DNA of 35,715 bases from Candidatus Falkowiibacteriota bacterium (GTDB lineage Bacteria; Patescibacteriota; Patescibacteriia; Patescibacteriales; UBA12465): positions 124,595 to 160,309 of the forward strand of contig JAPLVY010000005.1 in assembly GCA_026396875.1 (NCBI GenBank), given 5' to 3'. Of the stretch, positions 8,056 to 14,135 are shown piece after piece. The notes beneath the pieces were generated by a model. The model ran no database searches, was not told the DNA's origin, and worked only from the letters and a program-made list of their open reading frames with translations. Positions within the stretch are counted from its first letter, which is position 1, and the number at the start of each line of letters is the position of its first letter. A program made the translations under genes and the position numbers.

Positions 8056-8715
8056 ATGCACCACTCCGTCCTTAAAGACATAAGTAACGTCGATGGCCCT
8101 GGGCTGAAACTTAAAAATGCCCGAGAAAATCTTGGCTGGAAAATTACTGATGCTGCCAAAAAAACCGGAATCAGCATTGCTTATTTAAAAGCTTTGGAGG
8201 AAGAACGATTTGATCAAATTCCTAGCGGATTATACGCGGCAAAATACTTCAAGAAATATTCCAAGGCCTTAAAAATAACACTTGATAAAGATTACCCCGA
8301 TTTTTTTGAAGGTCAGGTCGCAAACAAAAGTCAGGGGCCCTTTGAAAAAAAAATTCTTGATCGCCGCCAATTAATTTCTTTCCCCAAAATTTTAAGAAGA
8401 ATTTCTCTGGTGCTAGTAATTTTCCTTTGCGTTCTATACTTACTGCTTTATTTCAAAAAAATGTTTTTTCCACCAAGCCTCATTATTTATTATCCGGAAA
8501 AAAACTTGATCTCCAGAGAACAAAGCATTACTGTTTCCGGTAGAGTGGAGGCGGAATCGGACTTAAAAATCAACGACGAAACAATACCGAAAGATAAGCA
8601 AAACAATTTTTCCCAAAAAATCAGTCTCAAAAAGGGAATAAATAATATTACTATTAAGGCCAAAAAAAAATATAGCCGCGAAAAAGTGATTACCCGCCAA
8701 ATTTTGGTGGAATAA
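8056..8715 (+). CDS. RodZ-like HTH membrane protein
   Basis: The N-terminus (about 15-75) is a Xre/HTH_25 helix-turn-helix of the RodZ type: LKNARENLGWKITDAAKKTG, then ISIAYLKALEEERFDQIPSG and GLYAAKYFKKYSKAL. A basic linker leads to one membrane helix (about 114-136, VLVIFLCVLYLLLYF). A periplasmic/extracellular beta-rich tail of about 80 residues follows, with Ig-like spacing (ITVSGRVEAESDLKIN, INNITIKAKKKYS). RodZ links MreB to the envelope during elongation; the same layout occurs in many uncharacterised membrane HTH proteins. It starts 1 nt after the pilin-like gene, with AGGTG 10 nt before the ATG. Confidence 0.8.
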   Translation: MHHSVLKDISNVDGPGLKLKNARENLGWKITDAAKKTGISIAYLKALEEERFDQIPSGLYAAKYFKKYSKALKITLDKDYPDFFEGQVANKSQGPFEKKILDRRQLISFPKILRRISLVLVIFLCVLYLLLYFKKMFFPPSLIIYYPEKNLISREQSITVSGRVEAESDLKINDETIPKDKQNNFSQKISLKKGINNITIKAKKKYSREKVITRQILVE

Positions 8716-8719
8716 AAAT

Positions 8720-9256
8720 ATGAGTAAATTATTTGACATAAATTTAATTTTGAATAAAATAGGAATCACCGAGGGTTGGCAAATACTAGAAGCCGGCTGC
8801 GGTCAATTTGGTCACTTTGTTTTCCCTAGCGCTAAACTAGTAGGTAAACAGGGGCGGGTTTTTGCCGCCGACATCATTAAGTCCCACTTAGAAGAGATTG
8901 AGAGGCAGAAAAGGACTGATAATCTGCCACAAATTACAACTATTTGGACAAACCTGGAGGTTTGGCAGGGAACTAAAATTTCTGCCGGTACTCTGGATGC
9001 AGTATTATTGGTAAATACCCTGAATCAAACAGAAAAGCGAAATGAAACTCTACAAGAATTGGTCAGAATTATCAAAAGAGACGGGAAATTACTAATTATT
9101 GAGTGGAAGGAACATGACTTGTTGTTTGGTCCAAAAACGGAAAAAAGAATTAATCGAGAAAATTTAAAAGCTTTAGCTCAAAAATTGGGACTAAAATTAA
9201 TTGATGAATTTGAAGCCGGAGCCTTGCATTATGCTCTGATTTTCAAAAAATTATAA
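8720..9256 (+). CDS. class I SAM-dependent methyltransferase
   Basis: A small Rossmann-fold methyltransferase of 178 residues. Motif I is ILEAGCGQFGH (about 22-32), followed by an acidic end of strand 2 (VFAADI), a motif IV-like LDAVLLVNTLNQ, and a post-motif RIIKRDGKLLIIEWKEHD. The pattern is nearest to UbiE/Methyltransf_11 proteins, but the substrate cannot be inferred. GGTGG lies about 10 nt before the ATG as a ribosome site. The gene sits between the RodZ-like gene and a small membrane protein in one operon. Confidence 0.82.
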   Translation: MSKLFDINLILNKIGITEGWQILEAGCGQFGHFVFPSAKLVGKQGRVFAADIIKSHLEEIERQKRTDNLPQITTIWTNLEVWQGTKISAGTLDAVLLVNTLNQTEKRNETLQELVRIIKRDGKLLIIEWKEHDLLFGPKTEKRINRENLKALAQKLGLKLIDEFEAGALHYALIFKKL

Positions 9257-9260
9257 AGAT

Positions 9261-9644
9261 ATGGATAGATTTATTTACCCTGGATACTGGTTTAACCTGC
9301 GCCCAGAACCACTCACAGGCCAAACCTTCAAGTTTTTTATTGCTTTTATTTTTTTATTAATTATCCTTGGAGCCACCGCTTACTACCTAAAAACCAGAAG
9401 TGGTGCCAAAAACGGCCTCTGGCTAAAGATTTTTAATTTCTCTTTTACCAATACTCTGCTAGGAGTTTTTCTACTATTCTGTAATTACGAAATTATTCCC
9501 TTCTTCACCGCTCGCTTTTTTCTGGCCTTCTGGGTAATCGGCATGCTACTTTGGCTTTTTTCTTTAGCAAAAGTTTTCAAAAAAATTCCCAAAACAATAG
9601 AAGACGCAAAGAAGCAAGACGAATTCAAAAAATATCTGCCATAA
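9261..9644 (+). CDS. small three-helix membrane protein, unknown function
   Basis: Not recognised. A 127-residue protein with three predicted membrane helices: about 24-42 (FFIAFIFLLIILGATAYYL), 59-75 (FTNTLLGVFLLFCNYEI) and 84-105 (ARFFLAFWVIGMLLWLFSL). The N-terminus is short and aromatic/proline-rich; the C-terminus is charged (KTIEDAKKQDEFKKYLP). It is the last gene of the operon begun at 6278 and starts 4 nt after the methyltransferase stop. A terminator follows at 9671. Confidence 0.7.
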   Translation: MDRFIYPGYWFNLRPEPLTGQTFKFFIAFIFLLIILGATAYYLKTRSGAKNGLWLKIFNFSFTNTLLGVFLLFCNYEIIPFFTARFFLAFWVIGMLLWLFSLAKVFKKIPKTIEDAKKQDEFKKYLP

Positions 9645-9670
9645 ATTTAAAAGAACAATTATCTCTTAAC

Positions 9671-9696
9671 AAAAGCGGGCAATTTGCCCGTTTTTT
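9671..9696 (+). terminator. operon terminator 8 nt before yraN
   Basis: CGGGCA, 3-nt loop, TGCCCG, flanked by AAAA and TTTTTT: a near-ideal intrinsic terminator. It closes the 6278-9644 operon, yet the start codon of the YraN-family gene follows within 8 nt. Confidence 0.85.
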
Positions 9697-9703
9697 GATA
9701 GTT

Positions 9704-10048
9704 ATGAAAAATCAACAATTGGGCAAAAGAGGCGAATTGGCAGCTAAAAATTGGCTGTGTAGCCAGGGTCATAAAATCACTGGCCAGAATGTTCGCCTGG
9801 GACATCAAGAAATTGATTTAATCGCCCAGAAAGACAAGCTGATAATCTTTTTTGAGGTCAAAACGGGGCTGCATTCGCTTACAGATGCCCCGCTCAAGAA
9901 AAGTCAATTGAAAAGCTTAAACAAAGCCAGAATAAAATTTTGCCATATCAACTCCATTCCTCTGGAAAAAACCCGTTTAGATCTAATTTTAATTAAACCA
10001 GACAAAAATTTGGCAACCTTAGAACACCTGATAAACATTGGCCGCTAG
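9704..10048 (+). CDS. yraN: YraN/UPF0102 family endonuclease-like protein
   Basis: The YraN (UPF0102) family has a Holliday-junction-resolvase/PD-(D/E)XK-like fold; its role is unproven but it often accompanies DNA-uptake genes. The 114 residues show the family pattern. LGKRGELAAKNWL is at the N-terminus, NVRLGHQEIDLIAQ is near 27-40 (the Glu-x-Asp core), IIFFEVKTG supplies the E-x-K motif, and LDLILI closes the fold. The ATG at 9704 matches the family N-terminus; the frame is open further upstream, but that part overlaps the preceding gene and the terminator. The intrinsic terminator just upstream leaves room only for a promoter overlapping it. Confidence 0.88.
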   Translation: MKNQQLGKRGELAAKNWLCSQGHKITGQNVRLGHQEIDLIAQKDKLIIFFEVKTGLHSLTDAPLKKSQLKSLNKARIKFCHINSIPLEKTRLDLILIKPDKNLATLEHLINIGR

Positions 10049-10073
10049 CCACCAAAAACCCACAATATCCGGT

Positions 10074-10140
10074 TTGTCTTGTTTTTTGTGATATGCTACA
10101 ATAAATACATCTAATAAAAATTAAATCTAGAGAGGTGGTG
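10074..10140 (+). promoter_or_regulatory. promoter and strong RBS of the pilin array
   Basis: -35 TTGTCT (10074-10079), 17-nt spacer, extended -10 TGC TACAAT (10097-10102). An AGAGAGGTGGTG ribosome site (10129-10140) lies 5 nt before the ATG. It is the best Shine-Dalgarno site in the window, where most genes have none, and suggests high expression of the first pilin-like gene. Confidence 0.8.
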
Positions 10141-10145
10141 AAATT

Positions 10146-10529
10146 ATGAAAAAATTCTCAAAATTCTTATTCTCTTTGCTTGCTTTGTCCCTATTGGTTC
10201 TACCAGCAGTGACTTACGCTACTGTTTCTGGGAACGTTAACGACGTTGTAGGTATCACCAATGTGCAAAGTGCTAACATTGCACTTTCTCAGAATGATCC
10301 AATCGTCACCGCAACCAACCTAATCAACACCGCCATGATGTTCTTGGGTCTGCTTGCAGTAGTGATTATCTTGGTGGGTGGTTTCAAATGGATGACCGCC
10401 ATGGGTAATGATGATAACATTAAAAAAGCTAAAGCTTTGATGAGCGCCGGCGTTGTCGGCTTGGTCATTATTTTAGCCGCTTGGGGTATCGCCCGCTTTA
10501 TCGTCAACAAGCTCGCTACCACTATCTAA
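10146..10529 (+). CDS. pilin-family membrane protein, array copy 1
   Basis: First of seven tandem TrbC/VirB2-like (T4SS-pilin type) genes; 127 residues. The signal peptide ends VTYA-TV (cleavage near 25). A segment of about 30 variable residues follows. Helix 1 (about 56-81) runs into LVGGFKWMTAMGNDDNIKKA, a short basic loop, and helix 2 (about 101-122) has VVGLVIILAAWGIARF. Processed pilins of this family are small hydrophobic hairpins. A strong promoter and ribosome site precede it, and two long hairpins follow before copy 2, as would suit a major subunit. No VirB4/VirB6-like genes are in the window, so assembly machinery must lie elsewhere if it exists. Confidence 0.85.
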   Translation: MKKFSKFLFSLLALSLLVLPAVTYATVSGNVNDVVGITNVQSANIALSQNDPIVTATNLINTAMMFLGLLAVVIILVGGFKWMTAMGNDDNIKKAKALMSAGVVGLVIILAAWGIARFIVNKLATTI

Positions 10530-10534
10530 AATCC

Positions 10535-10594
10535 CGATCCTCATCAACGATGGGGATCGTTGTCCTGAAAACAAATATTTTGTTTTTGGGACAA
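10535..10594 (+). promoter_or_regulatory. two back-to-back hairpins between pilin copies 1 and 2
   Basis: Hairpin A (10535-10559) has an 11-bp stem with one G-T pair and a 3-nt loop. Hairpin B (10560-10594) directly abuts it with a 16-bp stem (two G-T pairs) and a TAT loop. Neither is followed by a T tract, so they are unlike the terminators elsewhere in the window. They may be RNA stabilisers or processing sites that set subunit ratios; this is inferred. Confidence 0.7.
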
Positions 10595-10605
10595 TGATTA
10601 AAACT

Positions 10606-10989
10606 ATGAAAAAGACTTTACTATCTCTCTTCGCTTTTTCTCTGTTGGTTTTTCCGGGAATTGCCATGGCTGGACTCAGCACAAATGATGTCGGAATTAG
10701 TGGTCCTAGCGGAATAGAAACTGGGGTTGGTGGCGGTATTAATTTGTCGTCCAGAGACCCCATTGCTGTTGCCATCAGCTTAATTAACTGGATAATCAGT
10801 TTCCTCGCTTTTGGTGCGGTGGTGATTTTGCTTATTGGTGGTTTCAAATGGATGACCGCCATGGGTAATGACGACAACATTAAGAAAGCAAAATCCATGA
10901 TGAGTGCGGGAATTATCGGCTTGGTTATTATTTTGGCGTCTTGGGGTATCGCCCGCTTTGTTGTCAGTAAACTTGCTACTAAAATTTAA
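10606..10989 (+). CDS. pilin-family membrane protein, array copy 2
   Basis: Closest paralogue of copy 1 and of equal length (127 residues) from the ATG at 10606. An ATG at 10594 is in frame but lies at the base of hairpin B, so 10606 is preferred. The signal peptide ends AMA-GL (near 22). A Gly-rich variable segment follows. Helix 1 carries LIGGFKWMTAMGNDDNIKKA and helix 2 IIGLVIILASWGIARF. A 35-nt stretch (10837-10871) is identical in DNA to copy 1 (10377-10411), while the exported segments differ strongly. It lacks a clear ribosome site of its own. Confidence 0.84.
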   Translation: MKKTLLSLFAFSLLVFPGIAMAGLSTNDVGISGPSGIETGVGGGINLSSRDPIAVAISLINWIISFLAFGAVVILLIGGFKWMTAMGNDDNIKKAKSMMSAGIIGLVIILASWGIARFVVSKLATKI

Positions 10990-11002
10990 CGAGGATTACT
11001 TT

Positions 11003-11455
11003 ATGAAACTCAAAATTTTTGCTATCGCTAGTCTCTTGACCTTAAGCTTTGCCTTCGGGTTGTCACCAGTTTTTGCTTATAATGATGCAGGACTAGAAAA
11101 TACAGTAAACAATGTTGGCCCGGCAGGAACAGCTATGAAAAACATGGGCAGTATTGATAATAGCGTGGCCTCGGTCATTGGCACTGTTTTATCATTTGTT
11201 GGTGTCGCTTTCTTAATCCTCATGATCTATGGAGGCATTTTATGGATGATTTCCCAGGGGGACACCGCTCAAATCAAAAAAGCCAAGGATATTATTATTA
11301 ATGGTGTAATCGGCTTAATCATTGTGATCTTTGCCTACGCCATTACTGCTTATATCGGCAAAACCATCACCACCCCGTCAACCCCAAGCACCCCAGTTGA
11401 TCAAACCCCGGTTAATTCTCCTAATTCTGGTGGCTATAATGGTCCAGCCAACTAA
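11003..11455 (+). CDS. pilin-family membrane protein, array copy 3
   Basis: A 150-residue family member. The signal peptide ends SPVFA-YN (near 25). The variable segment is about 30 residues, helix 1 (about 55-80) ends IYGGILWMISQG, a basic loop has KKAKDIII, and helix 2 (about 101-119) has VIGLIIVIFAYAI. Unlike copies 1 and 2 it carries a 30-residue Thr/Pro/Asn-rich tail (about 121-150). The chosen ATG has a GAGG site 9 nt upstream; in-frame codons before it overlap copy 2. Copies 3-7 are spaced by only 1-6 nt and are probably translated as a coupled unit. Confidence 0.84.
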   Translation: MKLKIFAIASLLTLSFAFGLSPVFAYNDAGLENTVNNVGPAGTAMKNMGSIDNSVASVIGTVLSFVGVAFLILMIYGGILWMISQGDTAQIKKAKDIIINGVIGLIIVIFAYAITAYIGKTITTPSTPSTPVDQTPVNSPNSGGYNGPAN

Positions 11456-11459
11456 AAAC

Positions 11460-11804
11460 ATGAATATATTTTTTGTTAAAACGGTCCACGCCTACGATTT
11501 CGGCCAAGATAGCGGTCTAAATAAAGTCGCCAACAAAATGGGTTACCCAGTTTCTGGGGCTCCATTTTCACCAGAAAATGCTGTTGCCACCGGCATCACC
11601 TATGTTTTGTCATTCCTAGGAATTATCTTCTTAATTATGGCGATTTATGCCGGTATCACCTGGATGTCCTCCGAGGGCAACGAAAAAACTGTTGAGAAAG
11701 CCAAAGATATTTTAAAAAATTCCATTATTGGCTTGATTATTGTGGCATTGGCTTACGCGATTAGTTATTTCATTCTCTCCATTTTCTCTTCTTATATTAA
11801 ATAA
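11460..11804 (+). CDS. pilin-family membrane protein, array copy 4, short N-terminus
   Basis: A 114-residue member. The N-terminus MNIFFVKTVHA-YDFG looks like a shortened signal peptide: the mature part lines up with copy 3 (AYDFGQDSGLNKVANKMG against AYNDAGLENTVNNVG). Helix 1 (about 44-68) ends IYAGITWMSSEGN, the loop has EKAKDIL, and helix 2 (about 87-110) has IIGLIIVALAYAI. An ATG 21 nt upstream (11439) is in frame, would overlap copy 3 and would not add a normal signal peptide. Whether the short leader still works is uncertain. Confidence 0.8.
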   Translation: MNIFFVKTVHAYDFGQDSGLNKVANKMGYPVSGAPFSPENAVATGITYVLSFLGIIFLIMAIYAGITWMSSEGNEKTVEKAKDILKNSIIGLIIVALAYAISYFILSIFSSYIK

Positions 11805-11805
11805 T

Positions 11806-12132
11806 ATGGCAAATTTGAAAGACGCCTTCGGGAGTAGTATTAAAACCTTTGCCGATAAAAGCGGCTACCAAACAGGAGCCGAAGTACAGCCGGAAGTTTT
11901 AGTTGGTAGTATCATTCAAACTGTCCTTCAATTTCTCGGAGTTGCTTTCTTGGGACTAGTTATCTATGGCGGCATTATTTGGATGACTGGCAGTGGTAAT
12001 GAAGATAACGTTAAGCGCGCAAAAAAAATCATTACCGCTGCAGTTATTGGACTTGTGATTGTGGTTCTAGCTTATGCAATTAGTACCTTTGTTATTCAGA
12101 ACATCTTGCAAAATAAAATTAGGAATATTTAA
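11806..12132 (+). CDS. pilin-family membrane protein, array copy 5, no signal peptide
   Basis: A 108-residue member that starts directly with a soluble-looking segment (MANLKDAFGSSIKTFADKSG) instead of a signal peptide. Helix 1 (about 33-59) ends IYGGIIWMTGSGNEDN, the loop has KRAKKIIT, and helix 2 (about 79-102) has VIGLVIVVLAYAI. The ATG follows the copy 4 stop by 1 nt; the reading frame extends upstream only inside copy 4. Insertion would rely on the two helices alone. The core is as well conserved as in the other copies, so it does not look like a decaying gene. Confidence 0.82.
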   Translation: MANLKDAFGSSIKTFADKSGYQTGAEVQPEVLVGSIIQTVLQFLGVAFLGLVIYGGIIWMTGSGNEDNVKRAKKIITAAVIGLVIVVLAYAISTFVIQNILQNKIRNI

Positions 12133-12133
12133 T

Positions 12134-12523
12134 ATGAACAAAAAAATCAAACAACTACTAGTTTTAGTTTTCTTGTCTTTACTGCTTTGTCTCCCCTACT
12201 TTGTTTTTGCTGCCAGTTCTACCCCATCGGGAGATAGCGGAGTTATTGGAAAGATGCGTGCAGTCGCCGAACCGTCATATGAAGCAGTTACTTCTGACTC
12301 TCTTTTGACTTATGCTGGCGAATTTATTGCCATTATTCTAGGTATGCTTGGCATTATCTTTGTTGGGCTAATGATTTATGCTGGCTTGAAGTGGATGATG
12401 TCCGCCGGCGATGCCGATGATATCAAAAAAGCCAAAGCTACCATTAGAATGGCGATCATTGGCTTAATTGTGACTGTATCCGCTTACGCCCTCTGGAAAT
12501 TCATTGCCGATTACTTACTATAA
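12134..12523 (+). CDS. pilin-family membrane protein, array copy 6
   Basis: A 129-residue member with a clear signal peptide ending YFVFA-AS (near 26). A segment rich in Ser/Gly/Ala follows, helix 1 (about 60-85) ends IYAGLKWMMSAGDADDIKKA, and helix 2 (about 101-125) contains IIGLIVTVSAYALWKF. The GDADDIKKA loop is shared with copy 7 and replaces the GNDDNIKKA of copies 1 and 2, so 6 and 7 form a second close pair. It starts 1 nt after the copy 5 stop. Confidence 0.84.
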   Translation: MNKKIKQLLVLVFLSLLLCLPYFVFAASSTPSGDSGVIGKMRAVAEPSYEAVTSDSLLTYAGEFIAIILGMLGIIFVGLMIYAGLKWMMSAGDADDIKKAKATIRMAIIGLIVTVSAYALWKFIADYLL

Positions 12524-12529
12524 AATTAT

Positions 12530-12958
12530 ATGAAAAAGTTATTTTTTGTTATTTTTCTCCTATCCCTAATGTTGCTTGGGTTTAGCGCCCAAGCGAGGGT
12601 TTTATCTCCTGAATTAAAAAGTAATTTACAGGATAATACCACACAGTTCAACGCCTCCGCTGGATTTGGTGACAATAACATCCTCGGGGTAGTACATTTT
12701 GTTATTACTGGACTGCTCGGACTATTGGCAATAATCTTTCTTGCTTACACAATCTATGCCGGCTTCAAGTGGATGACTGCCGCTGGAGATGCCGATGATA
12801 TCAAGAAGGCACAGGCAACTCTCCGAACCTCGATTATTGGCTTGATTATCGTTCTGGGATCCTATGGAATTACTTATTTAGTGTTTAGCAATATGCCCTT
12901 TGAGGGCGTCGCTCCTTCCTCTCAGGATGCCCCAGCTGGACCAGTTACCAGCGGCTAA
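12530..12958 (+). CDS. pilin-family membrane protein, array copy 7
   Basis: The last array member, 142 residues. The signal peptide ends FSAQA-RV (near 22). Helix 1 (about 52-77) ends IYAGFKWMTAAGDADDIKKA. Helix 2 (about 95-117) has IIGLIIVLGSYGITY and is followed by a C-terminal tail of about 20 residues rich in Pro/Ser/Ala/Gly. It closes the transcript: an intrinsic terminator lies about 20 nt downstream. Like copy 3 it has an extra tail beyond helix 2, which in a hairpin topology would face the same side as the mature N-terminus. Confidence 0.84.
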   Translation: MKKLFFVIFLLSLMLLGFSAQARVLSPELKSNLQDNTTQFNASAGFGDNNILGVVHFVITGLLGLLAIIFLAYTIYAGFKWMTAAGDADDIKKAQATLRTSIIGLIIVLGSYGITYLVFSNMPFEGVAPSSQDAPAGPVTSG

Positions 12959-12978
12959 AATCTGTTAAAAGATATTAT

Positions 12979-13010
12979 AAAAGGACTTTGTCGAAACAAA
13001 GTCCTTTTTT
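12979..13010 (+). terminator. terminator of the pilin array
   Basis: AAGGACTTTGT, loop CGAA, ACAAAGTCCTT followed by T residues: an 11-bp stem. It lies between the convergent pilin array and the 13030 gene and may serve both. Confidence 0.88.
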
Positions 13011-13029
13011 GATAGATGTCGGTAAATTT

Positions 13030-13887
13030 TTACCAGAAAGTTGGTGCTACTGCCCAGCCGCTGTAATTTTTACCATCTATACTGTGCATTTGCAGACCAA
13101 CGGTGATTTTTTGGCCGACAATACAGCGACGATTGGATAAATCAACAATATCACAGAGATATTGCTGAGGAAGAACGGAAACAACCATGCTGCTGTTTGG
13201 AGCAAGAACAAAAGATCTGTTGCCCTCCACGCCTTTCAGTGTAAAACTGCGTTCATGAGTTTTTGACTCATTTTTGAGTAATACCTGATAAACCGTAGAG
13301 TCGGTTTTTTCCTTCTTTAGAAGCTTTAGGGCTTCGCTTTGAAGTTCCTGCTTGTAGTTCAGGTCACCGGTTTTTTCTTTCACATCCAAACCATTGTAGC
13401 GTAGGGTCTTTTCCCTAAAACCGACTTCGGTTGGAGTGTCGGTGTTGGTGGTAGCTCTACTTAAAATTAATTTCTTCTGAGCTACCAGCTGATTCAGTTG
13501 AAAATCTTCATCATTGAAGTTTTCAACAGCAGAGGTGCTGTCAAAATCCAATTTCTGAAATTTCTTTTGATTTTCCTGAAGTTGAGCTTCCATCTTAGCC
13601 AAATCCCTCGTTTCTTTAAGAGTTAAGCCAATAAGATTTGAGTCGGCATCCAACTCAGCATTTTTTAAGTTCAAACTATTAATTTGAGCTTTTAATTGTC
13701 TGGTGGAACTGTTTAAACCGACTACTTCGACAATTTTGTCTTGAGCTTTTTTAACTTTAATCCGTTGTTCACGAATCTGATTGTTTAAGATAGAGATTTG
13801 CTCATTGTCTTGGATGGTTAATTGGCAAAATGCTACGGCTGGAGCAATTATCATTGCTACTATGGCCAAAATGATGATTTTCTTCAT
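13030..13887 (-). CDS. exported coiled-coil protein, unknown function
   Basis: Not recognised. The 285-residue product has a signal peptide (MKKIIILAIVAMIIAPAVA), then a Gln/Asn/Leu-rich region of about 25-125 with coiled-coil character (ISILNNQIREQRIKVKKAQ; LAKMEAQLQENQKKFQ). A linker and a beta-rich C-terminal part (about 195-285) follow, with two Cys (LCDIVDLSNRRCIVG) that could form a disulfide. It is probably a secreted or envelope-bound structural protein. Its promoter is a near-perfect consensus with a leader of about 90 nt, so it may be strongly expressed. It is divergent from the 3D-domain gene. Confidence 0.7.
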   Translation of the reverse strand: MKKIIILAIVAMIIAPAVAFCQLTIQDNEQISILNNQIREQRIKVKKAQDKIVEVVGLNSSTRQLKAQINSLNLKNAELDADSNLIGLTLKETRDLAKMEAQLQENQKKFQKLDFDSTSAVENFNDEDFQLNQLVAQKKLILSRATTNTDTPTEVGFREKTLRYNGLDVKEKTGDLNYKQELQSEALKLLKKEKTDSTVYQVLLKNESKTHERSFTLKGVEGNRSFVLAPNSSMVVSVLPQQYLCDIVDLSNRRCIVGQKITVGLQMHSIDGKNYSGWAVAPTFW

Positions 13888-13983
13888 GTTTCTTGCTTTT
13901 TTATGTTTATTTTGTTTTTAATTTACATTAATTATTAGCTAAATTTGTTGTTTATTTCTTAAACTCTCAATTTAACTATTAAA

Positions 13984-14012
13984 ATTATAGCATATTATTT
14001 AAACTTTGTCAA
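13984..14012 (-). promoter_or_regulatory. consensus promoter of the 13030 gene
   Basis: On the minus strand: -35 TTGACA (14007-14012), 17-nt spacer, TATAAT (13984-13989) preceded by TGC. This is a full match to the sigma-70 consensus with an extended -10. The predicted start is near 13977. Confidence 0.8.
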
Positions 14013-14015
14013 TAG

Positions 14016-14024
14016 TTATCCACA
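14016..14024 (+). promoter_or_regulatory. perfect DnaA box between divergent promoters
   Basis: TTATCCACA, the strict DnaA-box consensus. It lies 3 nt from the -35 of the minus promoter and 8 nt from the -35 of the plus promoter. Confidence 0.6.
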
Positions 14025-14032
14025 AGTCACCC

Positions 14033-14061
14033 TTGACCTAGATTTATATAAATGCTATGAT
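14033..14061 (+). promoter_or_regulatory. promoter of the 3D-domain gene
   Basis: -35 TTGACC (14033-14038), 17-nt spacer, extended -10 TGC TATGAT (14056-14061). The predicted start is near 14068. Confidence 0.75.
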
Positions 14062-14074
14062 ATAGGGTCAGTAG

Positions 14075-14114
14075 AAATTCCTGCTATTAATTATAATCCG
14101 GTAGGAATTTTTTA
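14075..14114 (+). promoter_or_regulatory. terminator-like hairpin in leader of the 3D-domain gene
   Basis: AAATTCCTGCT pairs with GGTAGGAATTT around a loop of about 14 nt, then TTTTATTTG. It begins about 7 nt after the predicted transcript start. The upstream gene is divergent, so this is a leader element, possibly an attenuator. Confidence 0.55.
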
Positions 14115-14135
14115 TTTGACCAAATCTATAACTAT

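Noticed and set aside
9551-9703. Upstream extension of yraN
   Set aside because: It overlaps the preceding gene and the terminator, and has no YraN-family similarity.
10535-10594. Hairpins between pilin copies 1 and 2 as transcription terminators
   Set aside because: No T tract follows either stem, and the downstream copies have no other clear promoter.
10473-10898. A 141-codon minus-strand frame across pilin copies 1 and 2
   Set aside because: It is antisense to two well-supported genes and crosses the hairpins; its apparent motifs mirror the pilin repeats.
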